A stretch of DNA of 64,000 nucleotides from Ardenticatenaceae bacterium (lineage in GTDB: Bacteria; Chloroflexota; Anaerolineae; Promineifilales; Promineifilaceae): positions 1 to 64,000 of the forward strand of contig JACKCC010000013.1 in NCBI GenBank assembly GCA_020634245.1, written 5' to 3'. This document shows, piece after piece, positions 42,459-51,522 of the stretch (its first letter is position 1; each line of letters begins with the position of its first letter). The translations under genes were made by a program, and so were the position numbers. Below the pieces are notes generated by a model. The model did not search any database. It worked only from the letters and a program-made list of their open reading frames with translations, and had not been told where the DNA came from.

Positions 42459-43647
42459 TCTGCAATTCCTCTACCGCCCGCAGCAAAACCTGATCAATGC
42501 CATTGTCAATCGCTTCCTGCGTCACTTCCACTATAATTTCCGGCGTCAAGCCCTGCTGATCAATTTGATGATGATCCGGCGTATACCAGCGCGCCGAAGT
42601 TACATGCACCGACGAGCCATCACTCAAATCAAACACCAACTGCACCGACCCCTTACCAAACGTGGGGCTGCTGCCAATCATGATCGCCCGGCCTCGATCC
42701 TGCAAAGCGCCGGCCACAATCTCGGCTGCGCTGGCCGTCCCGCCATCCACCAGCACCACCAGCGGAATGTCCGGCGCAATCGTTTCGGCCGTAGCCGAGT
42801 AAACCCGTTCCCCTTCATCCTTGCTCTGCTGGTACAAAATCGGGCCATCGGTCAAAAAATGGTCGGCTATGTCAACGGCCGCATCCAACAAACCGCCGCC
42901 ATTATGCCGCATATCCAAAATCAGGCTCTGCGCGCCCTGGTCCAGCAGACTGGTAATTGCATCCTTTACTTCGGTGCTGCTTTCGGCGCTAAAGCGGGTC
43001 AGACGGATGTAGCCAATCGTTTCATCCTCAGCCAACAAGCGCGAACTCACCGACGGATCCAAAATTCGGTCACGCGTAATCGAAATATCCACCGGTTCCG
43101 TCTCATCGGCATGGCGCACCGTCAGCACCACCACTGTGCCAATATCGCCCTTGATCAGGTCGGCCACTTCACTCACGGTCATTTCCGGAGTGATTGGCGC
43201 GCCATCAACCGCCAGCAAAACATCTTGCGAACGGACGCCCGCCGCCTCGGCCGGATTGCCGGGCATCGGTTCCAACAAAATGTCGCCGCCCTCTTCCGGC
43301 CGAGATAAGAATGCGCCAATACCGCCAAATGTGCCCTGCAAGGATTGAATTTCCTGCTGCCGGGCCACCGGTTCAACAAAAACGGTATACGGATCATTCA
43401 GCAAGGCAATTGCGCCGCGAATTGCGCCATAAGTCATTGCTTTGGAAGAAGGAATCTCGCCGATAAATGTACCTTGAACACGTCCCCACGCCTCCCAAAA
43501 CAGGTCGAAATCGCTTTGATCGCGGACCAGCGTGCCTCCCGAACGCAGTTCGACAAAATCGTTCATGAAATAACCGGCTACAAAGGCGCTGATAGCCAAT
43601 GTTATCAATAAAAATACTGCCAATAGGTTCCGCAATCTATCGCTCAT
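42445..43647 (-). CDS. C-terminal processing peptidase (S41), second copy
   Basis: The start at 43647 (MSDRLRNLLAVFLLITLAIS) is preferred; the longer frame runs through a dispersed palindrome. 400 residues. The membrane anchor, PDZ domain (RSQDVLLAVDGAPI) and S41 core are complete, with the catalytic Ser in DGGTASAAEIVAGAL and the Lys in FGKGSVQ. It overlaps the next gene by 14 bp (translational coupling). Having two S41 paralogues in one transcript is unusual and suggests division of labour, for example processing different surface proteins. Confidence 0.9.
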   Translation of the reverse strand: MSDRLRNLLAVFLLITLAISAFVAGYFMNDFVELRSGGTLVRDQSDFDLFWEAWGRVQGTFIGEIPSSKAMTYGAIRGAIALLNDPYTVFVEPVARQQEIQSLQGTFGGIGAFLSRPEEGGDILLEPMPGNPAEAAGVRSQDVLLAVDGAPITPEMTVSEVADLIKGDIGTVVVLTVRHADETEPVDISITRDRILDPSVSSRLLAEDETIGYIRLTRFSAESSTEVKDAITSLLDQGAQSLILDMRHNGGGLLDAAVDIADHFLTDGPILYQQSKDEGERVYSATAETIAPDIPLVVLVDGGTASAAEIVAGALQDRGRAIMIGSSPTFGKGSVQLVFDLSDGSSVHVTSARWYTPDHHQIDQQGLTPEIIVEVTQEAIDNGIDQVLLRAVEELQNGNK

Positions 43648-43733
43648 AACTTGTTTTTCGCTCGTAAACTGGAGTGCGGACAGGCTGTCCGCACTCTCGA
43701 ATTGTTCGATCTGTATCATCTCAATAATTCGCG

Positions 43734-43789
43734 GTAGGGGCAGTGCCTTGTGCCTGCCCACGCGGGCGACCACAAGGGTGCGCCCCTAC
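43734..43789. repeat. Dispersed 55-bp imperfect palindrome, copy 4
   Basis: Same element as at 22536, 22643 and 35877 (GTAGGGGCAGTGCCTTGTGC ... CAAGGGTGCGCCCCTAC). It lies upstream of the S41 pair. Confidence 0.85.
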
Positions 43790-44068
43790 TTTTTGAGAAG
43801 ATACTGCTGAAAACGAAAAAATTGGAGACTGAAGAATGAAGCGTGATTCATCTCCAATCTCCAGTCTCCAATCGCCTTCACCACAACAATTTTGATTTTA
43901 ACACAGGTGTTCTGTGAAGCAATCTACGGTATAATCTTGTAAGCGAAACTTAATTTGACCGATGAAAAACGCCGCATTGCCTCATCCTAAGTCTCGCGCA
44001 AAATTTATTGGATCAAGATGAATTTAACCTCAACTGGCAGCTAATTTTTGCCTGTTGATGATGTGTGT
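43790..44068. other. Spacer before the glycosidase gene
   Basis: It contains a short inverted repeat of the TTGGAGACTG/CAGTCTCCAA type (about 43822-43874) and a TATAAT hexamer at 43930-43935 without a clear -35 partner. No gene is seen. Confidence 0.45.
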
Positions 44069-47050
44069 ATGATGTATTTGTTCCGGCGAACTAGCCTTGC
44101 TGTCGTGTTCCTGTTTTTGTTGTTGATGTCCGGTAATCGTCCAACGGCCGTTTCCGCCCAAACGGACGATAACCCGGAAACCACCGACTCTGCCCAGGCC
44201 CTGCTCGACAGCATGAACATCGACGAACGGATTGGCCAGTTGTTTTTGGTGACGTTTGAAGGGGACACGGCCGTTCCCGAAAGCGCCATCACTGACCTCA
44301 TCCTCAATTACCGGGTGGGCGGCGTTATTCTCTTGCCCGAAAACGACAACATCACCGGCTACGGCGATCCGGCAGTCACCCCCCAACAAATCGTCGAACT
44401 CACCAACACCTTGCAGCAGTTGGCCCTGATTGGGCCGGAAGCCATCGCTGACGACGGTAGTGAGCCGCCAGTCGAACCCAGCGCATCGGCCACACCGCCG
44501 CCTAGCCGGGCCAGCATTCCCCTGCTCATCGTCACCAATTACGAAGGGGATAGTTCGCCCAACAGCGCCATCTTCAACGGTCTGACGCCTGTTCCCAGCA
44601 ACATGGCCATCGGCGCAACCTGGGAACCGCAGTACGCCCAAAACGTCGGCGAGATTGTGGGCCGGGAGCTGTCAGCCATTGGCGTCAACATGCTGCTTGG
44701 CCCATCGCTGGACGTGCTGGAAACGCCCACGGCAGGCATTCCCAGCGACCTGGGCGTGCGCACGTTTGGCGGCGACCCATATTGGGTAGGCTTGATGGGC
44801 CAGGCTTACATTGCCGGTATTCACGACGGCAGCAGCGGCCGGCTGGCTGTGGTTGCCAAACATTTCCCCGGCAACGGCAGCAGCGACCGCCCGGTGGATC
44901 AGGAAGTGCCCACCGTCCGCAAATCGCTGGAGCAGCTCAAACAAATCGAGCTGGCCCCGTTTTTTGCGGTGACGAATGAAACTGGGGGAGAAACGGCCGT
45001 TACCACCGACGCCCTCCTGGTCACCCACATCCGTTATCAAGGCTTCCAAGGCAACATCCGGGCCACCACCAACCCGGTCAGCTTCGACCCGCAGGCCCTC
45101 AATACCTTGATGACCCTGCCCGAATTCAGTCCCTGGCGGCAAAACGGCGGCATCATTGTCTCCGATTCCCTCGGCGTCCGCGCTGTCAAACGATTCTACG
45201 ACGACACCGAACAGGAATTTCCCCACCGCCGTGTCGCCAAAGACGCGCTCCTGGCCGGCAATGATTTACTCTATCTCTCCCAATTTGCCATTGGCGACGC
45301 CCCCTACAGCGACCAACTGGCCAACATCCGCGATACCATCATCTGGTTCCGCGAAAAATACATTACCGACCAATCATTCCAACAGCGCGTGGACGAGGCA
45401 GTTCTGCGCATCCTCCAGTTAAAACTAAAGCTGTATGGCGATGATTTTTCCCTGAATAATGTCATCATCGATCCAGAAAATCTTGACACAGCCCTCAACC
45501 AGGACAATATCGACTTGTTTGTGCTGGCCCAGGATGCCATCACGCTGATTTCGCCCAGCCAGGCCGAATTGGTAGAGCGGATGGCCAGCCCGCCCGGCGG
45601 CGACGACAAAATCACCATTTTCACCGATTTGCGCCAGACACAGCAGTGCAGCTACTGCCCGCCGCAGTCCTACATCAGCGAGACGGCACTGGCCGAGCGC
45701 ATTCTGGCTTTATACGGGCCACAGGGCAGCAACCAGATCCAGGCCGACCAGATTCAGAGTTTTACCTTTGCCGATTTGCAAGATTTTTTGGATGCGGGAG
45801 CAGAGCCTATCTTGCTGCCTACACCGGTTGTCAGCGCCACACTCACGGCCGAAGGAATCCTCACGCCGCCTTTTGAAGATGGCGATGTGACGGAAACGGC
45901 CGTACCCTCCCCCACACCACCGCCCGGATACCAGGTACAGGAAGCCCTGCGCCAGACCGACTGGATCATATTTGCCATGCTGGATGGCGCACCAGAATCC
46001 CAGGCGTTAAAAAATTTCCTATCCCAACGCCCCGACATAGTCCGCAACACGCGGGTGCTGGCTTTCGCCTACAACACGCCCTACCAGCTCGACACCACTG
46101 ACATCAGCAAGCTGACCGCTTATTTCGGCGTTTACAGCAAAACGCCCCCCTTCATTGATGCTTCGGTGCGCGCCTTGTTCCAGGAATCGCCGTTAAGCGG
46201 CGCTTCGCCGGTAGATATTACCGGCATCGGCTACCTGCTTTTCAGCCAAACCCAGCCCGATCCCGGCCAGGTGATTGAGCTATACATTGACGACGACGGC
46301 GACATCCAATCGCCACCCAGTGAAGAACCGCTGGAGCAAGAAATCGGCGACACGCTCCATCTGCAAACAGGCGTCATCCGTGACCGCAACGGCAACCCGG
46401 TCCCCGACGGCACGCTGGTGCAGTTCATCCAGGAAGACCGGATTCAACGGCTGGTCAGCATCATTGCCGAACGGCCGACGGTTTCCGGTATTGCCCGGCT
46501 GGATTACGTGCTGGAAGCGCGCACCGGGCCAGGGCAGTTTCGGATTACGGCCGTTTCCGGTGAAGCCACCGTTTCCCAGCAAGTAGACATCGCCATCGAA
46601 GGAGCGGCCCAGGTGGCCATCATCGTTCCTACGCCTACCGTCACCGCCACGCCGGAACCCACAGCCACCACCACCGATACGCCCGAACCAACTGACACAC
46701 CTTTGCCGCCGCCCACCATCACCCCCACGCCTCTGCCCGTCGTGCCCGATGAACCGGCCGTGCAGATTGGCCTTTCGGATTTCCAGATGCTGTTGGCCAT
46801 GCTGACCGGATTGGGTGTCGTCGGAGCGGTGGGAACATCGGCCGGCCGCCGCTGGCAGATGACACCCACCCAACAGGTCAGCGGCCTGTTTTGGGGATTG
46901 GCCGGCAGTTTACTGCTTTACAATTATTATGCGCTGGGATTGCCGGGAACGGCCGTGCTCATTCCCTATGGCAGCTGGGCTGGTTTGCTTACGACTTTGT
47001 TGGGCGGGGCAATGGGCTTTGGCTTCTTCTGGCTGCGACAGCAAAACTAG
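44069..47050 (+). CDS. Family 3 glycoside hydrolase (beta-N-acetylhexosaminidase-like), secreted
   Basis: An ATG at 44069 is taken as start; 993 residues with a signal peptide (LAVVFLFLLLMSGNRPTAVS). The GH3 domain (residues about 45-360) carries 'VVAKHFPGNGSSD', the NagZ-like KHFPG motif for substrate binding, and the nucleophile Asp in IIVSDSLGV. A long alpha/beta region follows, then an Ig-like Big_1-type domain ('VIRDRNGNPVPDGTLVQFIQED', about 775-860), a Thr/Pro-rich linker and a C-terminal membrane anchor (LLAMLTGLGVVGAVGTSAG, then FWGLAGSLLLYNYYALG). Cell-wall recycling or polysaccharide degradation at the surface is inferred. Confidence 0.85.
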   Translation: MMYLFRRTSLAVVFLFLLLMSGNRPTAVSAQTDDNPETTDSAQALLDSMNIDERIGQLFLVTFEGDTAVPESAITDLILNYRVGGVILLPENDNITGYGDPAVTPQQIVELTNTLQQLALIGPEAIADDGSEPPVEPSASATPPPSRASIPLLIVTNYEGDSSPNSAIFNGLTPVPSNMAIGATWEPQYAQNVGEIVGRELSAIGVNMLLGPSLDVLETPTAGIPSDLGVRTFGGDPYWVGLMGQAYIAGIHDGSSGRLAVVAKHFPGNGSSDRPVDQEVPTVRKSLEQLKQIELAPFFAVTNETGGETAVTTDALLVTHIRYQGFQGNIRATTNPVSFDPQALNTLMTLPEFSPWRQNGGIIVSDSLGVRAVKRFYDDTEQEFPHRRVAKDALLAGNDLLYLSQFAIGDAPYSDQLANIRDTIIWFREKYITDQSFQQRVDEAVLRILQLKLKLYGDDFSLNNVIIDPENLDTALNQDNIDLFVLAQDAITLISPSQAELVERMASPPGGDDKITIFTDLRQTQQCSYCPPQSYISETALAERILALYGPQGSNQIQADQIQSFTFADLQDFLDAGAEPILLPTPVVSATLTAEGILTPPFEDGDVTETAVPSPTPPPGYQVQEALRQTDWIIFAMLDGAPESQALKNFLSQRPDIVRNTRVLAFAYNTPYQLDTTDISKLTAYFGVYSKTPPFIDASVRALFQESPLSGASPVDITGIGYLLFSQTQPDPGQVIELYIDDDGDIQSPPSEEPLEQEIGDTLHLQTGVIRDRNGNPVPDGTLVQFIQEDRIQRLVSIIAERPTVSGIARLDYVLEARTGPGQFRITAVSGEATVSQQVDIAIEGAAQVAIIVPTPTVTATPEPTATTTDTPEPTDTPLPPPTITPTPLPVVPDEPAVQIGLSDFQMLLAMLTGLGVVGAVGTSAGRRWQMTPTQQVSGLFWGLAGSLLLYNYYALGLPGTAVLIPYGSWAGLLTTLLGGAMGFGFFWLRQQN

Positions 47051-47081
47051 GGAGAACGACAGAGACGCCGGGCGCTGGGAT

Positions 47082-48068
47082 TTATGAGACCATAGGTAGT
47101 GTCTCAGCGTCAGCCAGAAACACTTCTGTTTGCTGCAACAAATCCTCAAAAACGGCCAAATCTTCTGTGACTAATAACTTTTGCAAAAACGGTTTCGCCG
47201 AATAACCGGAAAAATAGCGCCGCAAATGCTTGCGGAACAAAATCAGCCCGTGCGGATTGCCATAATAATCGACCATTTCCTGCAAATGCAGCCGGATCGT
47301 CACCGCGATTTCGCTGAAGGTAAGCCGCGCCCGTTCCTGGCGGGAAAAAATCCAGGGATTACCCACAGCGGCCCGGCCCACCATGACCGCATCGCAGCCG
47401 GTGTGGGCTTTCATCGCTTCGATGTCGGCCGGGGTGCGCACGTCGCCGTTGCCGACGACCGGCACGTTGACCGCCTGCTTTAAGGCAGCGATGGCGTCCC
47501 AGTCGGCTCCAAAATTGTATTTTTGTTCTTTGGTACGGCCGTGCAAAGCAATCAACGCCGCTCCATTCTCTTCCATGATGCGGGCAATCGCCAAATAGTT
47601 GCGCTGCGCATCATCCCAACCCAGCCGAATTTTACCCGTCACCGGCACTGATAAATGCTTTGTCAATAAGTTGAACGTCTCCGCGACCAAATCCGGCTGG
47701 AGCATCATCCCCACGCCCGCGCCGCGCCCACTCACCTTACGCGTCGAGCAGCCCATGTTGATATCGATGATGTCCGGTCCCAACGCTTCAATCCGCTGCG
47801 CCGCCCGCAGGATTTTTTGGGCATCGTTGCCAAAAATCTGAAAAACCATCGGCATTTCCTGCCCCTTCTTAAAATCAAGCCGCCGCCACATGGGGTTGCG
47901 CCGGCCCAACAGCGCTTCAGCCGGGACAAATTCGGTGTAGTTCATCGCCGATCCATAGGCGCGGCACAAGGCCCGATAGGGCACGTCAGAAAATCCAGCC
48001 ATTGGTGACAGGATGACATCGCCATAAACGGGTACATCTTTTACCATGAAGGTGGGTTCAATCGTCAT
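47082..48068 (-). CDS. dusB: tRNA-dihydrouridine synthase
   Basis: The start at 48068 (MTIEPTFMVKDVPVYGD) is chosen; the longer frame would overlap the RSH promoter region. 328 residues. FMN-binding TIM barrel with LSPMAGFSDVPYRALCR, the catalytic Cys in INMGCSTRKVSGRGAG, 'ALHGRTKEQKYNFGADWDAIAALK' and 'VPVVGNGDVRTPADI'. It reduces uridine to dihydrouridine in tRNA with NADPH. The gene is divergent from the RSH operon and lies head-on to the GH3 gene with only 31 bp between the stops. Confidence 0.9.
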   Translation of the reverse strand: MTIEPTFMVKDVPVYGDVILSPMAGFSDVPYRALCRAYGSAMNYTEFVPAEALLGRRNPMWRRLDFKKGQEMPMVFQIFGNDAQKILRAAQRIEALGPDIIDINMGCSTRKVSGRGAGVGMMLQPDLVAETFNLLTKHLSVPVTGKIRLGWDDAQRNYLAIARIMEENGAALIALHGRTKEQKYNFGADWDAIAALKQAVNVPVVGNGDVRTPADIEAMKAHTGCDAVMVGRAAVGNPWIFSRQERARLTFSEIAVTIRLHLQEMVDYYGNPHGLILFRKHLRRYFSGYSAKPFLQKLLVTEDLAVFEDLLQQTEVFLADAETLPMVS

Positions 48069-48092
48069 CGGCGCTATTTTACCAGATGAGAA

Positions 48093-48153
48093 GTACCAGG
48101 CACAGGGCGTCAGGTTTCGTTTGAACCAGGCCGTTCTGCCCTGTGCCTGGTAC
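48093..48153. repeat. Perfect 16-bp inverted repeat between dusB and the RSH operon
   Basis: Arms GTACCAGGCACAGGGC at 48093-48108 and its complement at 48138-48153, 29 bp apart. It lies between the divergent starts, 22 bp upstream of the RSH promoter -35 box, so it could serve as an operator or as a barrier between transcripts. Confidence 0.8.
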
Positions 48154-48175
48154 TGGCTGCGGGAATATCGCCATA

Positions 48176-48204
48176 TGGACAAAACGACAGCAAATCTGTA
48201 TAAT
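48176..48204 (+). promoter_or_regulatory. Strong sigma-70-type promoter of the RSH-ATPase operon
   Basis: TGGACA at 48176-48181 and a perfect TATAAT at 48199-48204, with a 17-bp spacer. Transcription would begin near 48211. This excludes the upstream in-frame ATGs at 48046 and 48175 and makes the ATG at 48268, behind GAGAGGTGA, the start. Confidence 0.75.
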
Positions 48205-48267
48205 GTCGTTAACGCCGAACGAAATCTACTGTTTACGGCCGTACAACGAGAGGTGAATTTTTACCCG

Positions 48268-51200
48268 ATGAACGCCCCTCACGTCCTTTCCTCACAACAA
48301 ATCCTATTGGCCAGCTGCGCCTATTTACCGGAATCCGAACAGGAAACTGTCCGGCGGGCTTTAGCCATGGCCGGTGTGGCCCATACCGGCCGTATGCGCC
48401 TGGAAGGTATCCCATATATTGAACACGCTGTAGCCGTTGCCCAAATTCTGGCTGGTTGGCGCGCACCGGTAGATGTATTGGCCGCCGGTTTGCTGCACGA
48501 CGTGCTGAAAGAGAACTATGCTTCAGGTGTGACGATAGGCATGATTGAGGATACTTTTGGCACGGCCGTTGCCGACATCGTCCACGAAGTATCCCGGTTA
48601 GGCCGATTGGGGCACATCTACCCCGATGTTGAATCCGAAGAACGATTAGACAGTGCCGCCTACAATGTTGAACGGATTCCCTGGGTAGCCTCCGCGCTCA
48701 GTCGTTCCCCCCTGGCCGTTATCGTCAAAATTGCCGACCGGCTGCACAACACCCAATCTACCCGCGTACACGTACCGGAACGCCAGGTAGCCTTTGCCGC
48801 CGGAACCATGAACATCTTTGTCCCCTTTGCCGAGCGGCTGGGCATGAGGGCGGCCAAGCGGGATTTAGAAGATGGTGCGTTCAGCGTCTTGCAGCCGGAA
48901 AAGTACCGGCAGATGGTTGACGCCTACCCGCTGGCCGGCCGCCGCCAGGCCGTTGCGCCCATTGTCCAGCAAATCCAGCAGGCCCTGAATGAGACCGGTG
49001 TAAAAGCATCAGTAACCAGCCGGATGCGCAGCTTTTACAATTTGTATCTGGTGGAAACCGCCCAACGAAAACGCCTTCCCCTCCATCTCTCCAACCCCAT
49101 TTCCGTTATCACCGAAGATATTCCCGCCTGCTACCTGGCCCTGGGCATCGTCCACAGCCTATGGCCGCCGCAAACCGACCAAATCCGCGACCACATTGCC
49201 GCGCCCAAGCCCAATGGCTACCGAGGACTACACACACACGTCCGTTATGCGTCCGGTGAGGAATTGTTAATCACCATTCGCCAGCAGCAGATGGACCTGG
49301 TTGCCGAATTCGGGTGGACAGCTCAATGGAAAGGCGTAACAGAAGAATATTTGCCTTCATTTCCCAAGTGGCGCGATCCGCCGCCGGGAAAAATGTATGC
49401 ACTGACCCCTGATGGCGATGTGGTGATGCTGACGGAAAAAGCCACCCCCATCGACTTTGCCTATGCCATCCATCCCGGTCTGGGGCATCAATGTACAGGA
49501 GCAATGGTAAACGGCCGTATGGCCTCCCTCACCCAACCATTGGAAAGCGGGGATGTCGTCAAAATCATGACCAGCAGCGCCAGTGTCGGACCATCCCCAG
49601 AATGGTTGGAAAGCACCAAAACCAGTAAAGCGCGCAATCACATCCGGCGCTGGTTCAAGGCGGAAAAACCCGGAGAAATGTCCGAAGCTGGCTGGGCCAT
49701 CCTGGAGACTAAACTGCGCCAGTTAGGTATTTTACTTACTTCGCCCAGCGCTGCCCGGCAGTTAGAACGCGTAGCCCGCAGTGAAGGATTTGAAAATCGG
49801 CAGGAACTCCTCCTGGCGATTGGTGTCGGCAAGCGCAAAGCAGCAGCGATTGCCGACAAAATGCAGGCGGCTATGAAAGATGGTACAACGCCATCCATGC
49901 AGGCCACAATCGTCTCGCTGGCCCGCGCCGATATGCCCCATCGACTGGCATCTTGCTGTAATCCGCTGCCACCGGACCCGATTGTGGGGTATGCAACCAG
50001 GCGCAATGAAGTAACTGTTCACCGGGCGGACTGCCATATAGCCCAACGGTTGATGCCGCTGCTGGCCGCCGAATGGACCAATCTGGATGAAGAACAACAC
50101 TGGAATGAGTTCCAGATTATGGCTCTGGACAGGCCAGGCCTGGTACATGACGTCAGCGCTGTGGTAAAAGAAACCGGTTTGGGCATGAACAGCTTCCACG
50201 CTGACCGTATGCCTGATGGTTCGGCGCAGGTCAAATTTGGGCTGGGCGGAATGCCAATTGTGCAGCGCGATCATTTGATTGCCCGGCTGCGGCAGGTGTC
50301 ATCGGTACGCAAGGTGGCAGTGAGCGTGCCCAGCCATCCCTCGCAAATCATTGAGGATTCGGTTTTGGCGCGGCGATTGGCGCCCAATCCGTACACGCTG
50401 CGGCCGGTCAGTGGAGAGGGGTTTTACGGCCGTAACAACGAACTACGCGATTTAGTCAATAATTTACGGGATGTGCAGCCGGGTGAAGCAGTGCTGCTAT
50501 GGGGGCCGCGCCGCATTGGTAAAACGTCGATGCTGTTGCAATTCCAGCAGCACGTGATGAGCAGCGAAGATTACGTGTTGGCGTTTGTGGATATGCAAAA
50601 GTTGAGCGGCCGTTCCACCACCATGTTTTTGCGCGACATTGTCAAAGCCATCGTCAAAGAACTGCCCGCATTTTCCACCGCCCAGGCCCCCACGCTAGCC
50701 CGGATGAAGCGGGACCCGCTGGGCTATTTTCGCGGCTTTTTGGAAAACGTGCCGGAATTACGCAACAAACATATCGTCCTGATCCTGGACGAATTCCAGC
50801 TTTTGTCGGAATTGTATGACGAGCAGGTGACGCTGGCCGACATCAACCGCTATTTCCGCAGCATGATTCAGCACCGGCAGGGATTGAGTATGATTTTCTG
50901 CGGCGGCGGCGTGCTGGACACGCTGCTGCACCAGCCAGAAGCGGCCTTTTTGCTGGAACTGGCCCGGTATCAGGAGATCGACTGCCTGGATGATGCCGCC
51001 GCCCGGCAGTTAATCGTCCAGCCGGCGCACCGGATACAGTATGATGAAGCGGCCGTTAACGATTTGGTTGAACTGACTGCCGGCCATCCCTATTATTTGC
51101 AGTGGTTGTGCGGCGAACTGCTGGCGCGAGCCGACCGGGACCAGCGCTCTTCAATCAACACGCAGCATTTACATGATGCCATCACCGATTGGCTGCCGTA

Positions 51201-51522
51201 CCAGGGGGAACATTTTTTCAGCCATTTGTGGGGCAACGGGATCGGTTTTGATTTGGCGGAACAGCAGCGGCATAAATTGGTGTTAACGGCCGTTACCGCC
51301 AACGCCATCGACGCCAACCGCCTGGTTTCAGAAACGCAAATTGGGCGCATGTTGGCCAGCGTGCTGGACGAGGGCCAGGTCTGGCGGGCGCTGCAAAATC
51401 TGGTGAAGATTGGCACGCTGGACATGATTGATGATCTTTATCGCATTAAGGTCACGGTGTGTGAATCATGGCTGCGGAGCAATCACTCCGTGGCCCACAT
51501 GATTCGGGAGATGACATGGTAA
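48268..51522 (+). CDS. Degenerate Rel/Spo (RSH) protein fused to a P-loop ATPase
   Basis: 1084 residues; the promoter at 48176 decides the start. Residues about 45-210 are an RSH HD domain: His53, HD77-78 and Asp157 are kept, but the catalytic HDxxED reads HDVLKEN. Residues about 245-360 are the synthetase domain, keeping NGYRGLHT, but the RxKxxxS segment reads SRMRSFYN and the DLxAxR and EVQIRT motifs are lost. The TGS domain (375-436), the CC/zinc region (SCCNPLPPDPIVGY, 562-575) and ACT domain (615-688) are well preserved. Residues about 718-1080 are an AAA-type ATPase with Walker A GPRRIGKTS (746-754) and Walker B LILDEF. It looks like a stringent-response sensor reused to control an ATPase. 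The next gene starts inside its stop. Confidence 0.85.
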   Translation: MNAPHVLSSQQILLASCAYLPESEQETVRRALAMAGVAHTGRMRLEGIPYIEHAVAVAQILAGWRAPVDVLAAGLLHDVLKENYASGVTIGMIEDTFGTAVADIVHEVSRLGRLGHIYPDVESEERLDSAAYNVERIPWVASALSRSPLAVIVKIADRLHNTQSTRVHVPERQVAFAAGTMNIFVPFAERLGMRAAKRDLEDGAFSVLQPEKYRQMVDAYPLAGRRQAVAPIVQQIQQALNETGVKASVTSRMRSFYNLYLVETAQRKRLPLHLSNPISVITEDIPACYLALGIVHSLWPPQTDQIRDHIAAPKPNGYRGLHTHVRYASGEELLITIRQQQMDLVAEFGWTAQWKGVTEEYLPSFPKWRDPPPGKMYALTPDGDVVMLTEKATPIDFAYAIHPGLGHQCTGAMVNGRMASLTQPLESGDVVKIMTSSASVGPSPEWLESTKTSKARNHIRRWFKAEKPGEMSEAGWAILETKLRQLGILLTSPSAARQLERVARSEGFENRQELLLAIGVGKRKAAAIADKMQAAMKDGTTPSMQATIVSLARADMPHRLASCCNPLPPDPIVGYATRRNEVTVHRADCHIAQRLMPLLAAEWTNLDEEQHWNEFQIMALDRPGLVHDVSAVVKETGLGMNSFHADRMPDGSAQVKFGLGGMPIVQRDHLIARLRQVSSVRKVAVSVPSHPSQIIEDSVLARRLAPNPYTLRPVSGEGFYGRNNELRDLVNNLRDVQPGEAVLLWGPRRIGKTSMLLQFQQHVMSSEDYVLAFVDMQKLSGRSTTMFLRDIVKAIVKELPAFSTAQAPTLARMKRDPLGYFRGFLENVPELRNKHIVLILDEFQLLSELYDEQVTLADINRYFRSMIQHRQGLSMIFCGGGVLDTLLHQPEAAFLLELARYQEIDCLDDAAARQLIVQPAHRIQYDEAAVNDLVELTAGHPYYLQWLCGELLARADRDQRSSINTQHLHDAITDWLPYQGEHFFSHLWGNGIGFDLAEQQRHKLVLTAVTANAIDANRLVSETQIGRMLASVLDEGQVWRALQNLVKIGTLDMIDDLYRIKVTVCESWLRSNHSVAHMIREMTW

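Noticed and set aside
43648..43773. Longer N-terminus of the second S41 peptidase
   Set aside because: It runs through the dispersed palindrome at 43734-43789; the ATG at 43647 is followed directly by the membrane anchor.
43905..43935. Promoter with TATAAT upstream of the glycosidase gene
   Set aside because: There is no acceptable -35 hexamer 16-18 bp upstream; noted only as an isolated -10-like hexamer.
48046..48267. Longer N-terminus of the RSH protein
   Set aside because: It would start inside dusB and upstream of the strong promoter at 48176-48204; the RSH fold starts after 48268.
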